Source of the DNA: Diplonema papillatum
Taxonomy: Eukaryota > Euglenozoa > Diplonemea > Diplonemida > Diplonemidae
NCBI GenBank assembly: GCA_030068145.1
Contig: JAPJBO010000176.1
Location: forward strand, 139,001 to 203,000
Length of the DNA: 64,000 bases
Direction: 5' to 3'
Shown piece by piece: positions 19,706 to 32,100 of the stretch. The notes beneath the pieces are model-generated. The model did no database searches and had not been told where the DNA came from. It worked only from the letters and a program-made list of their open reading frames with translations. Positions within the stretch are counted from its first letter, which is position 1. Every line of letters starts with the position of its first letter. Both the position numbers and the translations under genes were made by a program.

Positions 19706-19840
19706 ACCCGTCACGTGAGTGAGAGTCTAGACTCAGAAGCAGTCCCCGACTTCTTTCTGAGTTGACACAAGTGCCTTGTTCCGTTTGTCTCCCGTTTGTG
19801 TCTGATTGGATTCTGCAGTCTACTCGTGCCAACGATTTAC

Positions 19841-19940
19841 CCAGCACGCAGTGACGTCCGAGTGGGATGAACTTGAAATCGCTTCCGATGAGGAGCCCTG
19901 CGGCCTTCAGACGCGCGGGGCTCTCGGCAGGCTTCGGCAT
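19841..19940 (-). CDS. Possible first exon of an unknown gene
   Basis: An ATG after a GC-balanced leader opens MPKPAESPARLKAAGLLIG and SDFKFIPLGRHCVL, then meets a good donor, CTGG then GTAAATC. The protein-like tail in the repeat units to the left may belong to the same gene. No family is recognised and the joining exons cannot be defined. Confidence 0.3.
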
Positions 19941-19944
19941 GGCA

Positions 19945-21946
19945 ACAACAAAAAGAAAGGAGCGACGGAGACGTTCTTTCACGCATCAGCAATTTTTCTT
20001 CCTTCTTATTTTCCCTTTTGGCTGCGAGAAAGCACGACAGCTTAAAGCACGCGCCTTGCTTTTACCTTTTTATTTTTTGCTCTTTCTTCTTGGCATGTCT
20101 TGGTTCTTGCCTGCATTTCCGCTTCCCTGGCTTTCACTCTTTCCTACGTTTTTGGAGAACTTGAACGTGCGCGTTCAGGGAACGGAAAAGGGGAAAAGGG
20201 GGGGACGCGTGAGACAAAACAGCGATTTCAACGATTGCTCGCTCTTGCTTTTTACTTGAGTATCCTGTTCTTCGTTTACTGGTCCACTCGGACAGCCTCC
20301 AACACTTGAAGAAGCGCTCCAGGTGACTCACTAGGACACGGCACGTCGGACTGCAAGAACTTCGTAGTACTGGGGGTGATGAGGGGCCTCGAATGGTACA
20401 ATTCCGGTTCCCGTATCCGTGAGCAGCACCTGTTTAAAGTGCAAAGGTCTGGCCAATTATCCGCTGCGGTAGCTGCCTGCTTCAAGAAAAATACAAAACG
20501 CAAGACAAGCAGCACCGATTCGGAGTGAGAGAGAGAGAGAGTGAGTGAAAGAGAGAGAGAGAGTGAAAAATTAGTCGTACGGTGTAGAGGGGGGGGGGGC
20601 AGTGATGTTTCTGGTTTTCGACACGAGATATACCGCCGGCGACTGGTGAGTATGCCCCCCGGCGTTGAATGCGCGCTGAACGGTACACGGACAGGGGATA
20701 GTAGTGTGTTCTGGAAACAGCGCTTTTTCAACGAACAGAGAGCAGGAGGATCCCGAAGCGATACCCGTCAGACAAACCGACCAGGAGGCGGTCACTTCCT
20801 CCTGGGTTTGCACCTGCTTCGCGGGCAATGCTCGAGGAGGGCGCCAGTTGCGAGTGACTAAATGAGGAGATGCGCTAGCTTACGCAATCAGCCTTACGCA
20901 TTCAGCAAAAACCGACAAATCCCCAGCAACGCAAGAGCACGGCGGCTATGCCACCCAGTGGCTGCGACACCCACTCCAATCTCAGGATGGTAATGCAACC
21001 ACCAGGAGTGCGTAGCCGTACAAGTGCCTGCAGAAAGGTATCGTATAGGTGGAGCGTCTCGGTAGTGATATCAAGACTGCCGCAGCTCGGATTGGAAGGA
21101 CACAATCGCGAACGCACGCAAGAGCCCGAAACACAAAGGAGGAAACGCAGATCGCCGCAACAGAACACGAGGTAAACCCTGGGCTTACTGCCGGGGTGCA
21201 AGCGTGCAACGAAGAAGAATAACCTTGGTTCTGCTCTTCCGCTGCCGCCTGGGAAACAAGCACCCAGGACGCCTTCCGAGAAGTTACGTTGGGTGAACTT
21301 CTTTTCGCACCTCTCTTTTGGGAAGGAGACATCCCATGGGTGGCGACCTTGGAGAAGCATCGTGGGTAAATTACGAGAAACTCCGGCATACCGGGGAATT
21401 GAAAAAAAGGATGAAGATGGTTGGGACGGTGAAAGAGGCACGTGAGGTACACAGTATCCTCGTTCTTGTTGCATGTTCTGTGTATGGCCCCTCAGTCTCC
21501 ACGCTGTGGCAGACAGCACAGGGTAATCAAGGAGAACCAGTTGCCATGAACTGGATTTTACTGCGTTCGAGACAGGGAGCAAGCAGAGTTTCGAGGGGAT
21601 GTTCTGTTTTTGCCGTTCGTTGGTCAGAAAGTATGAGCCTTGCACGATCCGACGATCTTTTTCGAGAGGGCCGCAGCAATGACATTCAGCTACTCTTGTT
21701 GTCGCTATGCGTATCGTCGTTGGTGTCGCTATACGTATCCAAGGACGGGAAGACGGCAGCTGTTCCCTTGTGCCTTCCATGGGTTTCGTCTTTAAACCCT
21801 CGTGCAGGCAAGGTGGTGCAAGTCGCGTGCCTGCATGTGCGTGACAGTGTTCCACTGAGTTTTACTAACGCCGAAGGAGCACGTTCGGCTCGGTCCAATG
21901 TTCAACCTGAGGTTGTGGATACCGAAAACAGAGAGAGCGAGAGAGC

Positions 21947-22005
<59 letters not shown>

Positions 22006-22185
22006 CTAGGAGCGGGAGACACGGGGAGGAGACTTTCGCACTCGCACTCGTTCATGGCTTTTTTTCCGGCTGAAAGCCAGTCCGGGACACACAACGTCTC
22101 CGGCTTTTTTCGGGATTATCCATCAGCAAATCGCAAAAACTACTCAAGAGGAGCCGCCTGGGGGAGAATCAATCAACTGCAAAGT
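19945..22185. other. Intergenic with GA microsatellites
   Basis: No supported gene. The segment includes a GA tract near 20528-20572, a G-run at 20588-20598 and a longer GA tract at 21935-22003. Long frames across 20.9-22.1 kb overlap on both strands and show no family signal. Confidence 0.5.
21935..22003. repeat. (GA)n microsatellite
   Basis: About 30 almost uninterrupted GA dinucleotides. Confidence 0.95.
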
Positions 22186-22189
22186 AGGT

Positions 22190-22365
22190 GTCGCTTCTTT
22201 TTTTACGTTCAGCACTAAATCCAGATTTTCTGGTGCTTCAGTGTGGGCTACAGCACACTTCCGCCTTCGATAGTGGGGGAGTACCACACACTGTAATATC
22301 TTTCAACGGTTGGCGGCCTCCTCGAGTATTTCTACAAAAACAGGTGATTATACAAAATAAATGCG
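22190..22365 (+). repeat. Dispersed repeat D1, divergent copy
   Basis: GTGTGGGCTACAGCACACTT and CTCGAGTATTTCTACAAAAA match the D1 blocks, with an insertion between them. A TTTTTAGAGC, GTTCGCTTGAGAATCCGGG remnant of the TATA-type element follows at about 22400. Confidence 0.6.
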
Positions 22366-22449
22366 CATTTTATGTACTGCGCCGTCTTTGCTCTTTGATT
22401 TTTAGAGCTTTAGTTCGCTTGAGAATCCGGGATTTTTGTAGCAAAAGCT

Positions 22450-23190
22450 GGAGCTTCAAATGCCAGTCAGACGGACTCGTTTTAAAGCAGGTTGCGCCTT
22501 TCCTCGTAACTCAGAAACAGTCAACACGAAAGAAGAGGAGAAGATGTTTCGCTCCAGGGCATGAGCACGGCGGACCTTTGAGCTCGGCGTCACAAGCTCC
22601 CTTGTATTGCCATTTAGAGTAAGCCGATGCTTCTCATCCCACCACGTGACACGGCAGAGTCACGCGTGCTCTTGACAGACGCTAGCGTCCGGCAGTGTGC
22701 ATGCGTGTTACATTCGTTGGGTGGTATATCGGACACTTGGATGAGCTTCGTTACTTCACCGCCATAGGTTCCCCTTGGCCTGGGAAGTCTGCTTGGCTAT
22801 GTCTCTTCTGCCCCCTGTGTTGACAGTTTGCTTGTTCTTGAGGCGCAACCGCCAAGCTCCAGGCACGCCACGTTTTGACGCTTTGACTTTGGAAACGGGT
22901 GGGTCCACTTGACCCGTAGGCCCGTCAGAAACTCCCAACGATGATGACGCCACATGAATAAAACGACAAGCATGCCGTTTTTCCTTTGTTGGTGCCCACC
23001 CAGCGACATGGAATGACGCAGCCACAGAAAGTTTCGAGCGTCGTTCGATACAAAAAGGATGCAGGAAGGGTGGAGAGGCTGGGAGGGGGAGGTCTGAAAG
23101 GTTAAGACTTGCTAGGTGGTGGCAACCTTTCGAGGGACGACCTCCATTCTTCCTGCTGCGGGGCAAAGTCGAAGGGTGCGCGGCAACCCC
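22450..23190. other. Intergenic, nothing recognised
   Basis: A 136-codon minus frame spans 22756-23166 but has no family resemblance or coding signal that I trust. Confidence 0.4.
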
Positions 23191-23194
23191 TTAC

Positions 23195-23415
23195 GGACGG
23201 AAATACTCGAGGGACTGCCTTGTGCTCATTTCGAAGGAAGCTAGAGGGGGGAGCAAACAATACAACTACAAAGTGGGTCTTTTTGTTGAACGCTTACGCC
23301 CCGCCACTAGACCCGGGTTTCGTGTGGGCCACAGCACATTTACCTCCTTTGATCTATCGCAACTGGCCAGTATCCTCAAGCCTTTCCTACAAAGCAGGTG
23401 CTTAAACAATGCAAA
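23195..23415 (+). repeat. Dispersed repeat D1, near-complete copy
   Basis: It carries all blocks: ATACTCGAGGG, TTTCGAAGGAAGCTAGAGGG, AACAATACAACTACAAAGTG, TTTTTGTTGAACGCTTAC, CACAGCACATTTACC and TTTCCTACAAAGCAGGTGCT. It ends near AAAAAATAC. Confidence 0.75.
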
Positions 23416-24280
23416 AAATACTTCTGGGGGAAACTCTGTGTGGGTCAAACACAAGAATTTCACGACTCAAGAACCGGGGTGGCTTCGTGACCAGGTCCAT
23501 TCGCGGTATTGATCCCTGATTCTGACTTTTTGACATACGCGCCCCCGGTCCGTAAAGAAAGCTGTAAATAAAAGAGGACTGCTTGGGAGAAGGTTAGAGT
23601 GTGTGCTGAAGAGCTGAAAAGCTGAACAACGGTTGGTCGTAGCGTTGGTAATTGTTTGAAACCTCGTTCGCTGAAGCGGCCTGTCGAGCGTTTGTGCATT
23701 TTCTTCCTTATTATGGTTTGGTCGATTTTCGGGCTTTCGCGAGGGTTGGACTGGCCCCGTGCGGGCCCCGGTAACTGGATATGGTCAGTTTTTTTCCTAG
23801 CCTGAGACAAGGAGCTATGCATCTTGGAGGTGTCGTTTTCAAGAAACCCTTAGCCAAACGCGCATGGGTACTGAGTCAGCGCAAGCACGGCTTTTCGACC
23901 CTTGGAGCGACGGGCTGTCCTTGCAAGATTCAGGTTGACAGTATCGATAGAAAAAAGTGGGTGTCTATTCTTCGGGTTTGCTTACGAAAAGGTATTTTCA
24001 CACCTGCAAACAAAGAATAATAAGGAAACAACCCCACAAACTCAAAGCTTTGGGGCGGGGGAGGAGATTGAGAGGGGAGAAGCAATGTCGCTGTATTCGC
24101 CGCTTAGCAATCACAGACCAGTCGGTCTCGAGAAACCCATTGTCCATCACACGTGCTCCGCCACGTCGTTACGGCTGGCCTTCCTGCTGGTCGGATCGCC
24201 AGGGTTTCGTGCGCGATGCCGTGTGCCCAGGGAGGGGGCAGAATACTCAAATACTCTCGCTGTTTTTCTACAAATGCAGC
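23416..24280. other. 3' flank of the RNF213-like gene, nothing recognised
   Basis: No supported gene or strong repeat seen. Confidence 0.4.
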
Positions 24281-24284
24281 ACTC

Positions 24285-24990
24285 CTTGCAGGCTATGCAA
24301 TAGGTAGCACACTCAGAGTCCTTGGCCTGATCGAGCATCCCCGGGCACGCAAAACTCAAACGTTGGAAGGTTGAGAAGGTTGGGGTCTGCCTGGTCGGTC
24401 AGCGGAACCATCCGCTCAGCGGGTTCCTCCTTCGGCTTCTCAAACAGCTCGGCAGGAGGGTCGCTGCAGCATTCCTTGCAGGCTATTCATTGGATAGCAC
24501 TCTCGCAGTCCTCGGTCTGAGAGTGTACATCCCCGGGCATGCAAAGCTCAAACGTAGGACGGTTTAGAAGGCTGAGGTTCTGCCTGGTCAACCGTCTGCT
24601 CAGCGGGCCTCCTTCGGCTTCTCAAACAGGAAGGTCGCTGCAGCATTCCTTGCAGGCTATGCATTGTGGGTAGCACTCTCGAGTCCTCGGCCTGAGAGTG
24701 TGCATCCCCGGGCATGCAAAGCTCAAACGTTGGACGGCTTCGAAGGCTGAGGTTCTGCCTGGTCAACCGTCTGCTCAGCGGGCCTCCTTCGGCTTCTCAA
24801 ACAGGAAGGTCGCTGCAGCATTCCTTGCAGGCTATGCATTGTGGGTAGCACTCTCGAGTCCTCGGCCTGAGAGTGTGCATCCCCGGGCATGCAAAGCTCA
24901 AACGTTGGACGGTTGAGAAGCCTGAGGTACAGTCGGGTCAACCCTCTGCTCAGCAGGTGCCTCCTTCGGCTTCTCAAACAGCTCGGCAGG
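24285..24990 (-). repeat. About 175-bp tandem copies of the RNF213-like gene 3' end
   Basis: Four units of about 174-175 bp share GCAGCATTCCTTGCAGGCTA and GGCATGCAAAGCTCAAACGT. The rightmost unit overlaps the true stop codon and last 30 or so codons of the gene. The others are degenerate copies of that terminus plus its 3' flank, placed downstream in the same orientation. Confidence 0.85.
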
Positions 24991-26169
24991 AGGGTCGCTG
25001 CCAATCGCAACCGCGGCCGCCGCCGCGACGGTGTTCTCCGCTTCGAGCATCACCTCGCGAAGCATGCCCCAGTCTTTTGCCGCCTGCGAGAGCACCGGCT
25101 TCGCGGTCCTTCCGTCTTTCTGCCTGTCCAGGCCGGGCTCCGCGATAGCTGCGCGCACGCTCACCGTGAACCGCGGCCGCTCCTTCGCTTTTTCCAACCC
25201 AGCCACGACGTCCGCGGCGCAGTTGACGGCCTTCCCGTCTACCTCCACCACCCGCGCGCCCACCTTCAAATCGGGGTGGGCGAAGCATCCGGTCGCGGTT
25301 TGGATGGCAAGCGACGCGTCGCAGAGCAGCACAGACCCGCGGCCGGGGGGCTGCTGGTGGACGGCGACCACCGTCTTCGGGCCAGCCCCCGCGACGAAGG
25401 CGGCGTCGGCGGTCTCGACCCAGAGCAACTCCGCGCCCGCGGCGCACGCCGCCCGCACGCCAGCGGCTTCCGCCTCGAGCCACTTCGCCAGCGGCGCGGT
25501 CTGCGCGCAGCGGACAGCCGCGAAGAGCCGGTCGAACGGATCGTCGGCGTCCATCAAAAAGTCGCTGCTCAGCACGTCGAGCAACCCGGCCGTCCCGTCG
25601 GCCGCAACGCGGCCGGATAAGTACCCTGTGGCGTTCTTGAGCGTTCCGACGAGCTCCTCAATGCCCTCCAGCACCTCCGCCGCCGGTCTGGACAGGCAGA
25701 GGTCTGCAATGCCGCTGTGCATCGCCGCGCGGAGGGAGGCGTCGATCGGCTGGCGCAGCTCCTCGGGGAAGCCGGCCATGGTCCAGTCCTTGTCCTTGAG
25801 CTTGGTCAAGAAGAAGGACAGGACCGCCGTCGCCTGGGACGCCGCAACCGGCGGCAGGCCCACGCAGCCGAGCGCTTGCCCCACCCGCTTGTGCCGCTTG
25901 TCGCTCTCGCTCCGCTGCCTCCTGTCGAGTTCGCTCGTGAGCGTCGCCTGCGCCGACGGCTGCTCGCCCTTGCCGAACAGCCTGCTGACGGAGACGACCG
26001 CCTCCTTCACGTCTTCCTCGCTGAACCCTTCGCAGGCTGCCTTCAGCTGCCTCGTTTGCTCTTCGGACAAGCGCTCGCTGAGGGTCCCGTCTTGTTCGTC
26101 AAGCAGCCTCTCGCAGGCTTCCACCAGCGCGCCGTTGTCTTTGTCAGAACTATCCTCAAGCGAACGGAA
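24898..26169 (-). CDS. RNF213-like gene, last exon with PDZ-like domain
   Basis: Acceptor CGACACAG precedes FRSLEDSSDKDNGALVEA, matching the family's F-x-F/R-x-E entry to the C-terminal helical bundle. Helices follow (FFLTKLKDKDW, VLEGIEELVGTL). Near 280-320 residues into the exon, DLKVGARVVEVDGKAV with FTVSVR resembles a PDZ core, which animal RNF213 lacks. The tail is Pro/Glu-rich and the stop lies in the 175-bp tandem array. Confidence 0.8.
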   Translation of the reverse strand, partial: FRSLEDSSDKDNGALVEACERLLDEQDGTLSERLSEEQTRQLKAACEGFSEEDVKEAVVSVSRLFGKGEQPSAQATLTSELDRRQRSESDKRHKRVGQALGCVGLPPVAASQATAVLSFFLTKLKDKDWTMAGFPEELRQPIDASLRAAMHSGIADLCLSRPAAEVLEGIEELVGTLKNATGYLSGRVAADGTAGLLDVLSSDFLMDADDPFDRLFAAVRCAQTAPLAKWLEAEAAGVRAACAAGAELLWVETADAAFVAGAGPKTVVAVHQQPPGRGSVLLCDASLAIQTATGCFAHPDLKVGARVVEVDGKAVNCAADVVAGLEKAKERPRFTVSVRAAIAEPGLDRQKDGRTAKPVLSQAAKDWGMLREVMLEAENTVAAAAAVAIGSDPPAELFEKPKEAPAEQRVDPTVPQASQPSNV

Positions 26170-29100
26170 CTGTGTCGGGTGGGGTCGTGGGTGGTGGGGG
26201 AAATCTTAGTTCGGTGTTCGGGCAGAATCTTGCCTCTCATCTTTGTATCTTTGATGCAGCATCAAGTCTTCTGGGGGTGATCATCTTAGCCTTATAGGGC
26301 CGGTAGCTCTCTGGATAGGCTGTGCCCCCGTGCAGTTGAGCAAGAGTGGTGTGCTTCAAAGAGTTGCCACTTTACGGCGTGCGTGTAGGTGTGGGCTACG
26401 GTACATTCCTCCTCCCACAAGATTTTGCGACTGGCGGCCTCCTCAAGTATTTCCTACAAAGCAGGTGCTGGTACAGAAAAGGTTGGCTGGATGCAGATTG
26501 CGTGATCATAAAGCAGTGTCACGGCATACCTTGAACATGGCCGGCATGTGAGTCCGGAGCCTGGGAATGAGCACGCCGCATTTGAACGCCAGCTCCTTCT
26601 CGACTTTCTCGTTGTCGACCCTGATAGTCCCTCGAGTGCCACCTAGATAGTAGCTGCGGCAAACCTGTGGCAAGAATTACATTTGGTGCTTGAAGGAAAC
26701 TTACGTTTCACGGTGGCTTTCGCACGCCATGCGTATCCTACCGCGGGGGGTGCGAGCAAGGGGCGTACATCATTGGCACAGGGTGGCTTCGTATGTCGCA
26801 TGACTGCATACAGCAGCTGTCTTCAGGAGGGTCCGAGAACGCTTGCTCTCGAGGGTGATAGTGGACGAGACGAAACGGGACTCGGTTTCTGCGCAGGTCG
26901 TCTCCTGCGGCGAGCAGAAACTTCCACCAGAATCTCTGGTGCAGCACACAAAGCTGAGCCCCCTCCCTGCACTCATTGCCTTCTTCGAAACTTTGCGACC
27001 GGCTTCCTCTGGGGTTAGCTGCATACGGGTGGTCAGCAAAGGACCTCTAACTATCTGGTCGCATCTAGCGGTATCCGGGCCCGAAAGCTGAACTCGGTTG
27101 GCACCGGGAGAGATACTAAGGAAGAGGAGACTCCTGCGCACAATGTCTTGGGGTTAACTGCACAAGGGTAGCCATCAAAACGACCTCTCACTATCTGGTC
27201 GCACCAAGCGGTAACCGGGTCCGAAAGCTGAACTCGGTTGGCACCGGGAGAGATACCCAGAGGAGACTCCTGCGCACAATGTCTTCTTCGAGGGGTTAAC
27301 TGCACAAGGGTAGCCATCAAACGGCCTCTCGCTATCTGGTCGCATCCAGCGGTATCCGGGTCCGAAAGCTGAACTCGGTTGGCACCGGGAGAGATACCCA
27401 GGAACAGAAGACTCTGCGCACAATGTCTTCTTCGAGGGGTTAACTGCACAAGGGTAGCCATCAAAACGACCTCTCACTATCTGGTCGCACCAAGCGGTAA
27501 CCGGGTCCGAAAGCTGAACTCGGTTGGCACCGGGAGAGATACCCAGAGGAGACTCCTGCGCACAATGTCTTCTTCGAGGGGTTAACTGCACAAGGGTAGC
27601 CATCAAACGACCTCTCACTATCTGGTCGCATCAAGCGGTATCCGGGTCCGAAAGCTAAACACGGCTGGCGCCGGAGAGATCCCCAGGAAGCGAAGACACC
27701 CAGTACATGACAACCCAATACGAAGCAGTGTACATGAACCAAACCCCCCACACCACTTCGGATCATCGGTAGGTTACCTCATCCAACAGCCTACATTAAT
27801 GATGAACTGCAAAGGCACACCTCTAGGAAGTCGGGCACGGGCTGCAACGTCATGTCTGGTTGCAGCGGGTGCAGGGCCAGTGGGTCGATCTACGTGGGTG
27901 ATTTGTTGTGTTGGTAGACGCATTCGTTTGACGTTGTGGGTGCTGAAAAAGCAGGTGTCACAAGGCTAGGCTTAGCAATTTTACTACCAACGATACATGA
28001 CGTGATTTTGCTCGCCGGTTTTATCGTTTCCCACTTGTATGCACCCCGTTGCATTTTTCAGGGTACGAATGTTGATCGACCAAAACCCGCTGCGTACGTC
28101 TCTTTCTAGCCTGCGCAACACACATTGTAGGGCGACCCGCCAGATTTTTTAGCGTTACATCGCTCGGGAATCCGGGGTTTAGAGTTAGAAAAGAGCTGCA
28201 CCCTCTCACTGTTTTCAGCTCTTTCTCCCTTCCTCCCTACCCAAGCCTCTACGGTCAACCGGAGACTTTAAAAACAGACGACGGGCCTGTGGACATGGTC
28301 AACAGGATCGTCAATGTGTCACCACTTCAGATCTCTGCATCCGGGCTGCAGAATGTGCACGCATTCCCTTTCGGCAATCCTGCACGTCCGAGCAAGCTTA
28401 TCAGTGGCAGCTTTGAGGCGACTAATTCCACCTGCCTTAGGACCGACTGACCCATATCAAAAGACCGACCTTCTTATCCACAAATAACGCTAAAAGAGGG
28501 GGATACCTCGGACATGGTGACCGTCGTGTGGAGGGTCGTGATCTCCTGGCAGTCGTTGTAGATGCGCGTGAGCGACGCCAGCGCGTTGCCCATGATGTTC
28601 TGGTGCATGGGCAGCGGGCAGTCGACCTCCGCGAGGGTCAGGAACAGCGACAGCGGCGCGTCGTCGCCGATCTCGAACGTGATCTCTCCCCTGTCGCCGC
28701 ACTGGTACCCGATGGGGCCGACCTCCTTGAGGTACTGGTTCCACAGCCCGCGGAACGCGGCCCAGTGCCCTTCGAACGCGGGCGCCTCGTCGGCCGGGCA
28801 GCAGAGCCGCAGCGCCGCTTTGACCGGCATCGCAGCCTCTCCCGGCGCGATCCTACCGGACAGCCCGCGGTTCAACTGCTCCGTCAGCCAGCTCATGTAC
28901 TTGACCAGCGACGGCAAGATCCGCAGACGCTTGCTTTCCCTCGAAAGCATGTGCAGCAACGGCATCGCGTCGGGGGGCAGCGCGGTGATGGTGGACGAGA
29001 CGGAGGCGAGCCCTGAGAGAAGCGTTGGCGGGTGGGCTTTGAACACTCACGGAGGGGAGAGGCAATGCAACTACTAAAACGGGTATTTTCTTGTCCAAAA

Positions 29101-32100
29101 AAGAATAGGCGTGTGTTTGTTTGTACGTGCCGGGGGGAGGATTAGCCTGTTAGTGAGTGATAGGGAGTGAATATGATCGGTAGGCTAATCTTCTCCCAAA
29201 CACGCTGCCAGCGGTCTCTTTCGTGTTTACAATTAATTGTTACCACGAAAAAAAAAGACGCTGAGCCAAAACCCCGGTTTGGATACGTACGACAGTGCAT
29301 TCACACTAGTATGTGGTTCGGCACCACAACTCCGTTTCTGCTTTTCTGCACTGCAGGCGGAGCTTTTCGCACGTTAGACACTTTTTGGGTCATCAAGAAA
29401 GAAGGAATCCCTTCACTCTACGTTTTCCTCCTTCGTGTTTTGTATTTGTACACAGTACGTGCGACTACTACCGTGGTAGCAGTACAACTCGGTACTGGTT
29501 CCAGTCCACCGTCCGGGCAGCAGAGCCGCAGCGCCGCTTTGACCGGCATCGCAGCCTCTCCCGGCGCGGTCCTACCGGACAGCCCGCGGTTCTACTGCTC
29601 CGTCAGCCAGCTCATGTACTTGACCAGCGACGGCAAGATCCGCAGACGCTTGCTTTCCCTCGAAAGCATGTGCAGCAACGGCATCGCGTCGGGGGGCAGC
29701 GAGATGGCCGGGTGGGGCTCGAGGAAAGATTCTCAGAGGGGACAAGCTGTGCAACTACAGAAACAAAAATACTCGAGGGGCTGCGTTGTGCTTACTTCGA
29801 AGGAGGCTAGAGGGGGAGAAAACAATACAACTACAAAGTGGGTACTTTTTGTTGAACGCTTACACCCACTAAACCCAGACTCACCTGTGTTTCGTGTTGG
29901 CTACAGCACATTTACCTTCTTTGATATTTTGCAGCTGCCTCCTCAAGTATTTCCTACAAAGCAGGTGCTTATACAAAAATACTCGACGTAGCTGCTTCGA
30001 CTCCGAATGGAAGGGGGGAAATATAGAGGTAAGGGGCAAATACAATACAAACACAATCTGATTTGTTCTTCGCTTACACCACCGTGTGTTGTTTTCTCAC
30101 TCAGGACTTTTGGCCTGTTGTGTTTGTGTGATTTGTCGTGTAGGGGTAGACCCGCATGACCTCACGTCCGTTCAACACGTGGTTCGGTAGTTACAGCACT
30201 TGGGATCCCTTCTGTTCTTTGTCGGGCAGCATCGTCGAGCATTTCCTTTCAAGCTGGCGCTTATGTAAAACAAAAATGGATCCGATAGGCGGTAGAGACG
30301 CGAAACAGAATGCAAACAAAGTACCTGGTAGGTCCTCCGGCTGCTGGTGGACGATCCATTCGTCGGTGTCGACCAGGACCCGCGACATCTCCGCCTTCGG
30401 CGGCGCGAGCAGCACCCGCGAGGCGGACACGGTTTGCTTCCACCAGGCCTCCACGAACCGTTCGGCGACCATCGCGTCCTCCCTCGACGCGTACGTCGGC
30501 TTCAAGAGCGGGTGGCTGGACCTGGCCTCGCCCCCGGCCGCCGCCGGCGCGGGGGGGGCCGCTGCGGCCGGGCCCGGAGGCAGGCGGCGCGGCGCGGCGT
30601 CGGCCGGCTGCGGGTTCGCAAAGATTCGGGCGAACGGACCCCCTTCGGTCGGACGCTGCCCGGACGCTGGTTCATCGTCGGTCGCTGGCGGCAGGCGGCT
30701 GGGCGCCGGTGCTGGGGGGTCCTCGGGGCCCGCTTCCTTCGCCGCCGCCGCGCGGGCGTCGGTGGCCAAGCTGTAGCAGAAGTGCGCGACTGCACGGCAA
30801 GCTTCGTCGGCGTTCAGCCCCGCCTTCATGCCGAGGTGCGTGAAGTACGTCTGCGAGCGCTCGGTCATGTTCGCGACGAGGAGCTGGTGGTCGGACAGGT
30901 GCTTTTGATACCCGTGCACCCGCATTTTGAGGTCGCCCGAGAACATGCAGCCCCACATGACCTTGTAGCTCGCCGGCCACAGCACGGCCTGCCACGCGAG
31001 CAAGCCGAACTGGACCATCCACAGCACGTAGCACGCGCCGGTGCACATGGTTTGGTTCCCGCGTGCGTAGGAGGTCAGCTGCCCGTCTTCGTCGGTTTGC
31101 GTCACGCAGTCGAATTTGTACGCGCCCCCGTGCGCCACCACGGAGCGTGACGCGTCGCCGAGGATGTACGTCCCCATCAAAGCGTCGATATCGAACCCGA
31201 GGGTGTGCAGCGCGGTGTTCGGCAGCGCGGCGGAGACTGCGAGCGCCGTGCAAATAGCCTCCGTCCACGAGTCGGCGTAGCCCCGATGAACAGGCCCGTC
31301 GGCGTCTGCCAGCCCGCACGGCTCAGGGCACGCGCGTCCGAACCGCCGGCAGTCGAGGAACACCCACAGCAGCTCCCTCTGCTTCGCGCCCAGCTGCAGT
31401 GCTGCGGCCACTTCGGGGTCGGTCGCGACTGCCTCCGCGGCCGCGTGGCAGGCGTGGCGGCCGAGGTGCTCGCGCGCCGCGCAGAAGAGCGCGACAAGCC
31501 GCATGTCCTGCGGCGCGACCCTTTTCTCGCGCATCCGCGCGACCGCCGTGCGGACCGGGATGACGCTGCGCTCCGCGTGCGCCTTCGCGAGGCAGAGGCG
31601 GAAGTCGTAAAAGCTGTCGTGCAAGGGGTCGTCTGGGTTGTACACAAACGGGAGGTCGGCGGCCCTCGTGCTCAGCGGGTCCGCGTTGTTGCAGCAGTGC
31701 GCGAGGACGTCACCGGCGGCGACCGACAGCAGCGAAGAGGAGGCCGCCTGCTTCTCGGCGGCAAGCAGCCGCAGCAGGTTCTTGCACCCGGCGCGCTCCT
31801 TGACCTCGGCGAGCACCGTCCGGATGTTGGCCCAGTGCCACACGTCGAGGCCTACGGGCTCGACTCCGTCCGCCGGTGCCGTCCACCCTTCCTGCCGCAG
31901 CGCGAGCGCCGCGAGGCGCGCCACGCCCGCATCCCCCGACCCCGCTGCCTCGCCGCCGCCGCCGGCGGCGGCCGCCGCGTGCGCGGCGCCGAGCGCCTTC
32001 AAAAACGCGCGCAGCTCCGCGGCCGCCGCCGCCGCGTCGTAGCAGGCGTCCGCGGGACGGCCCGACGAGGCCTCCTCCCGGGCGTGGTACCGCCGCGCGA

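Noticed and set aside
20902-22094. Frames of 250-317 codons on both strands
   Set aside because: They overlap each other and a GA microsatellite and have no family resemblance or conserved splice context.
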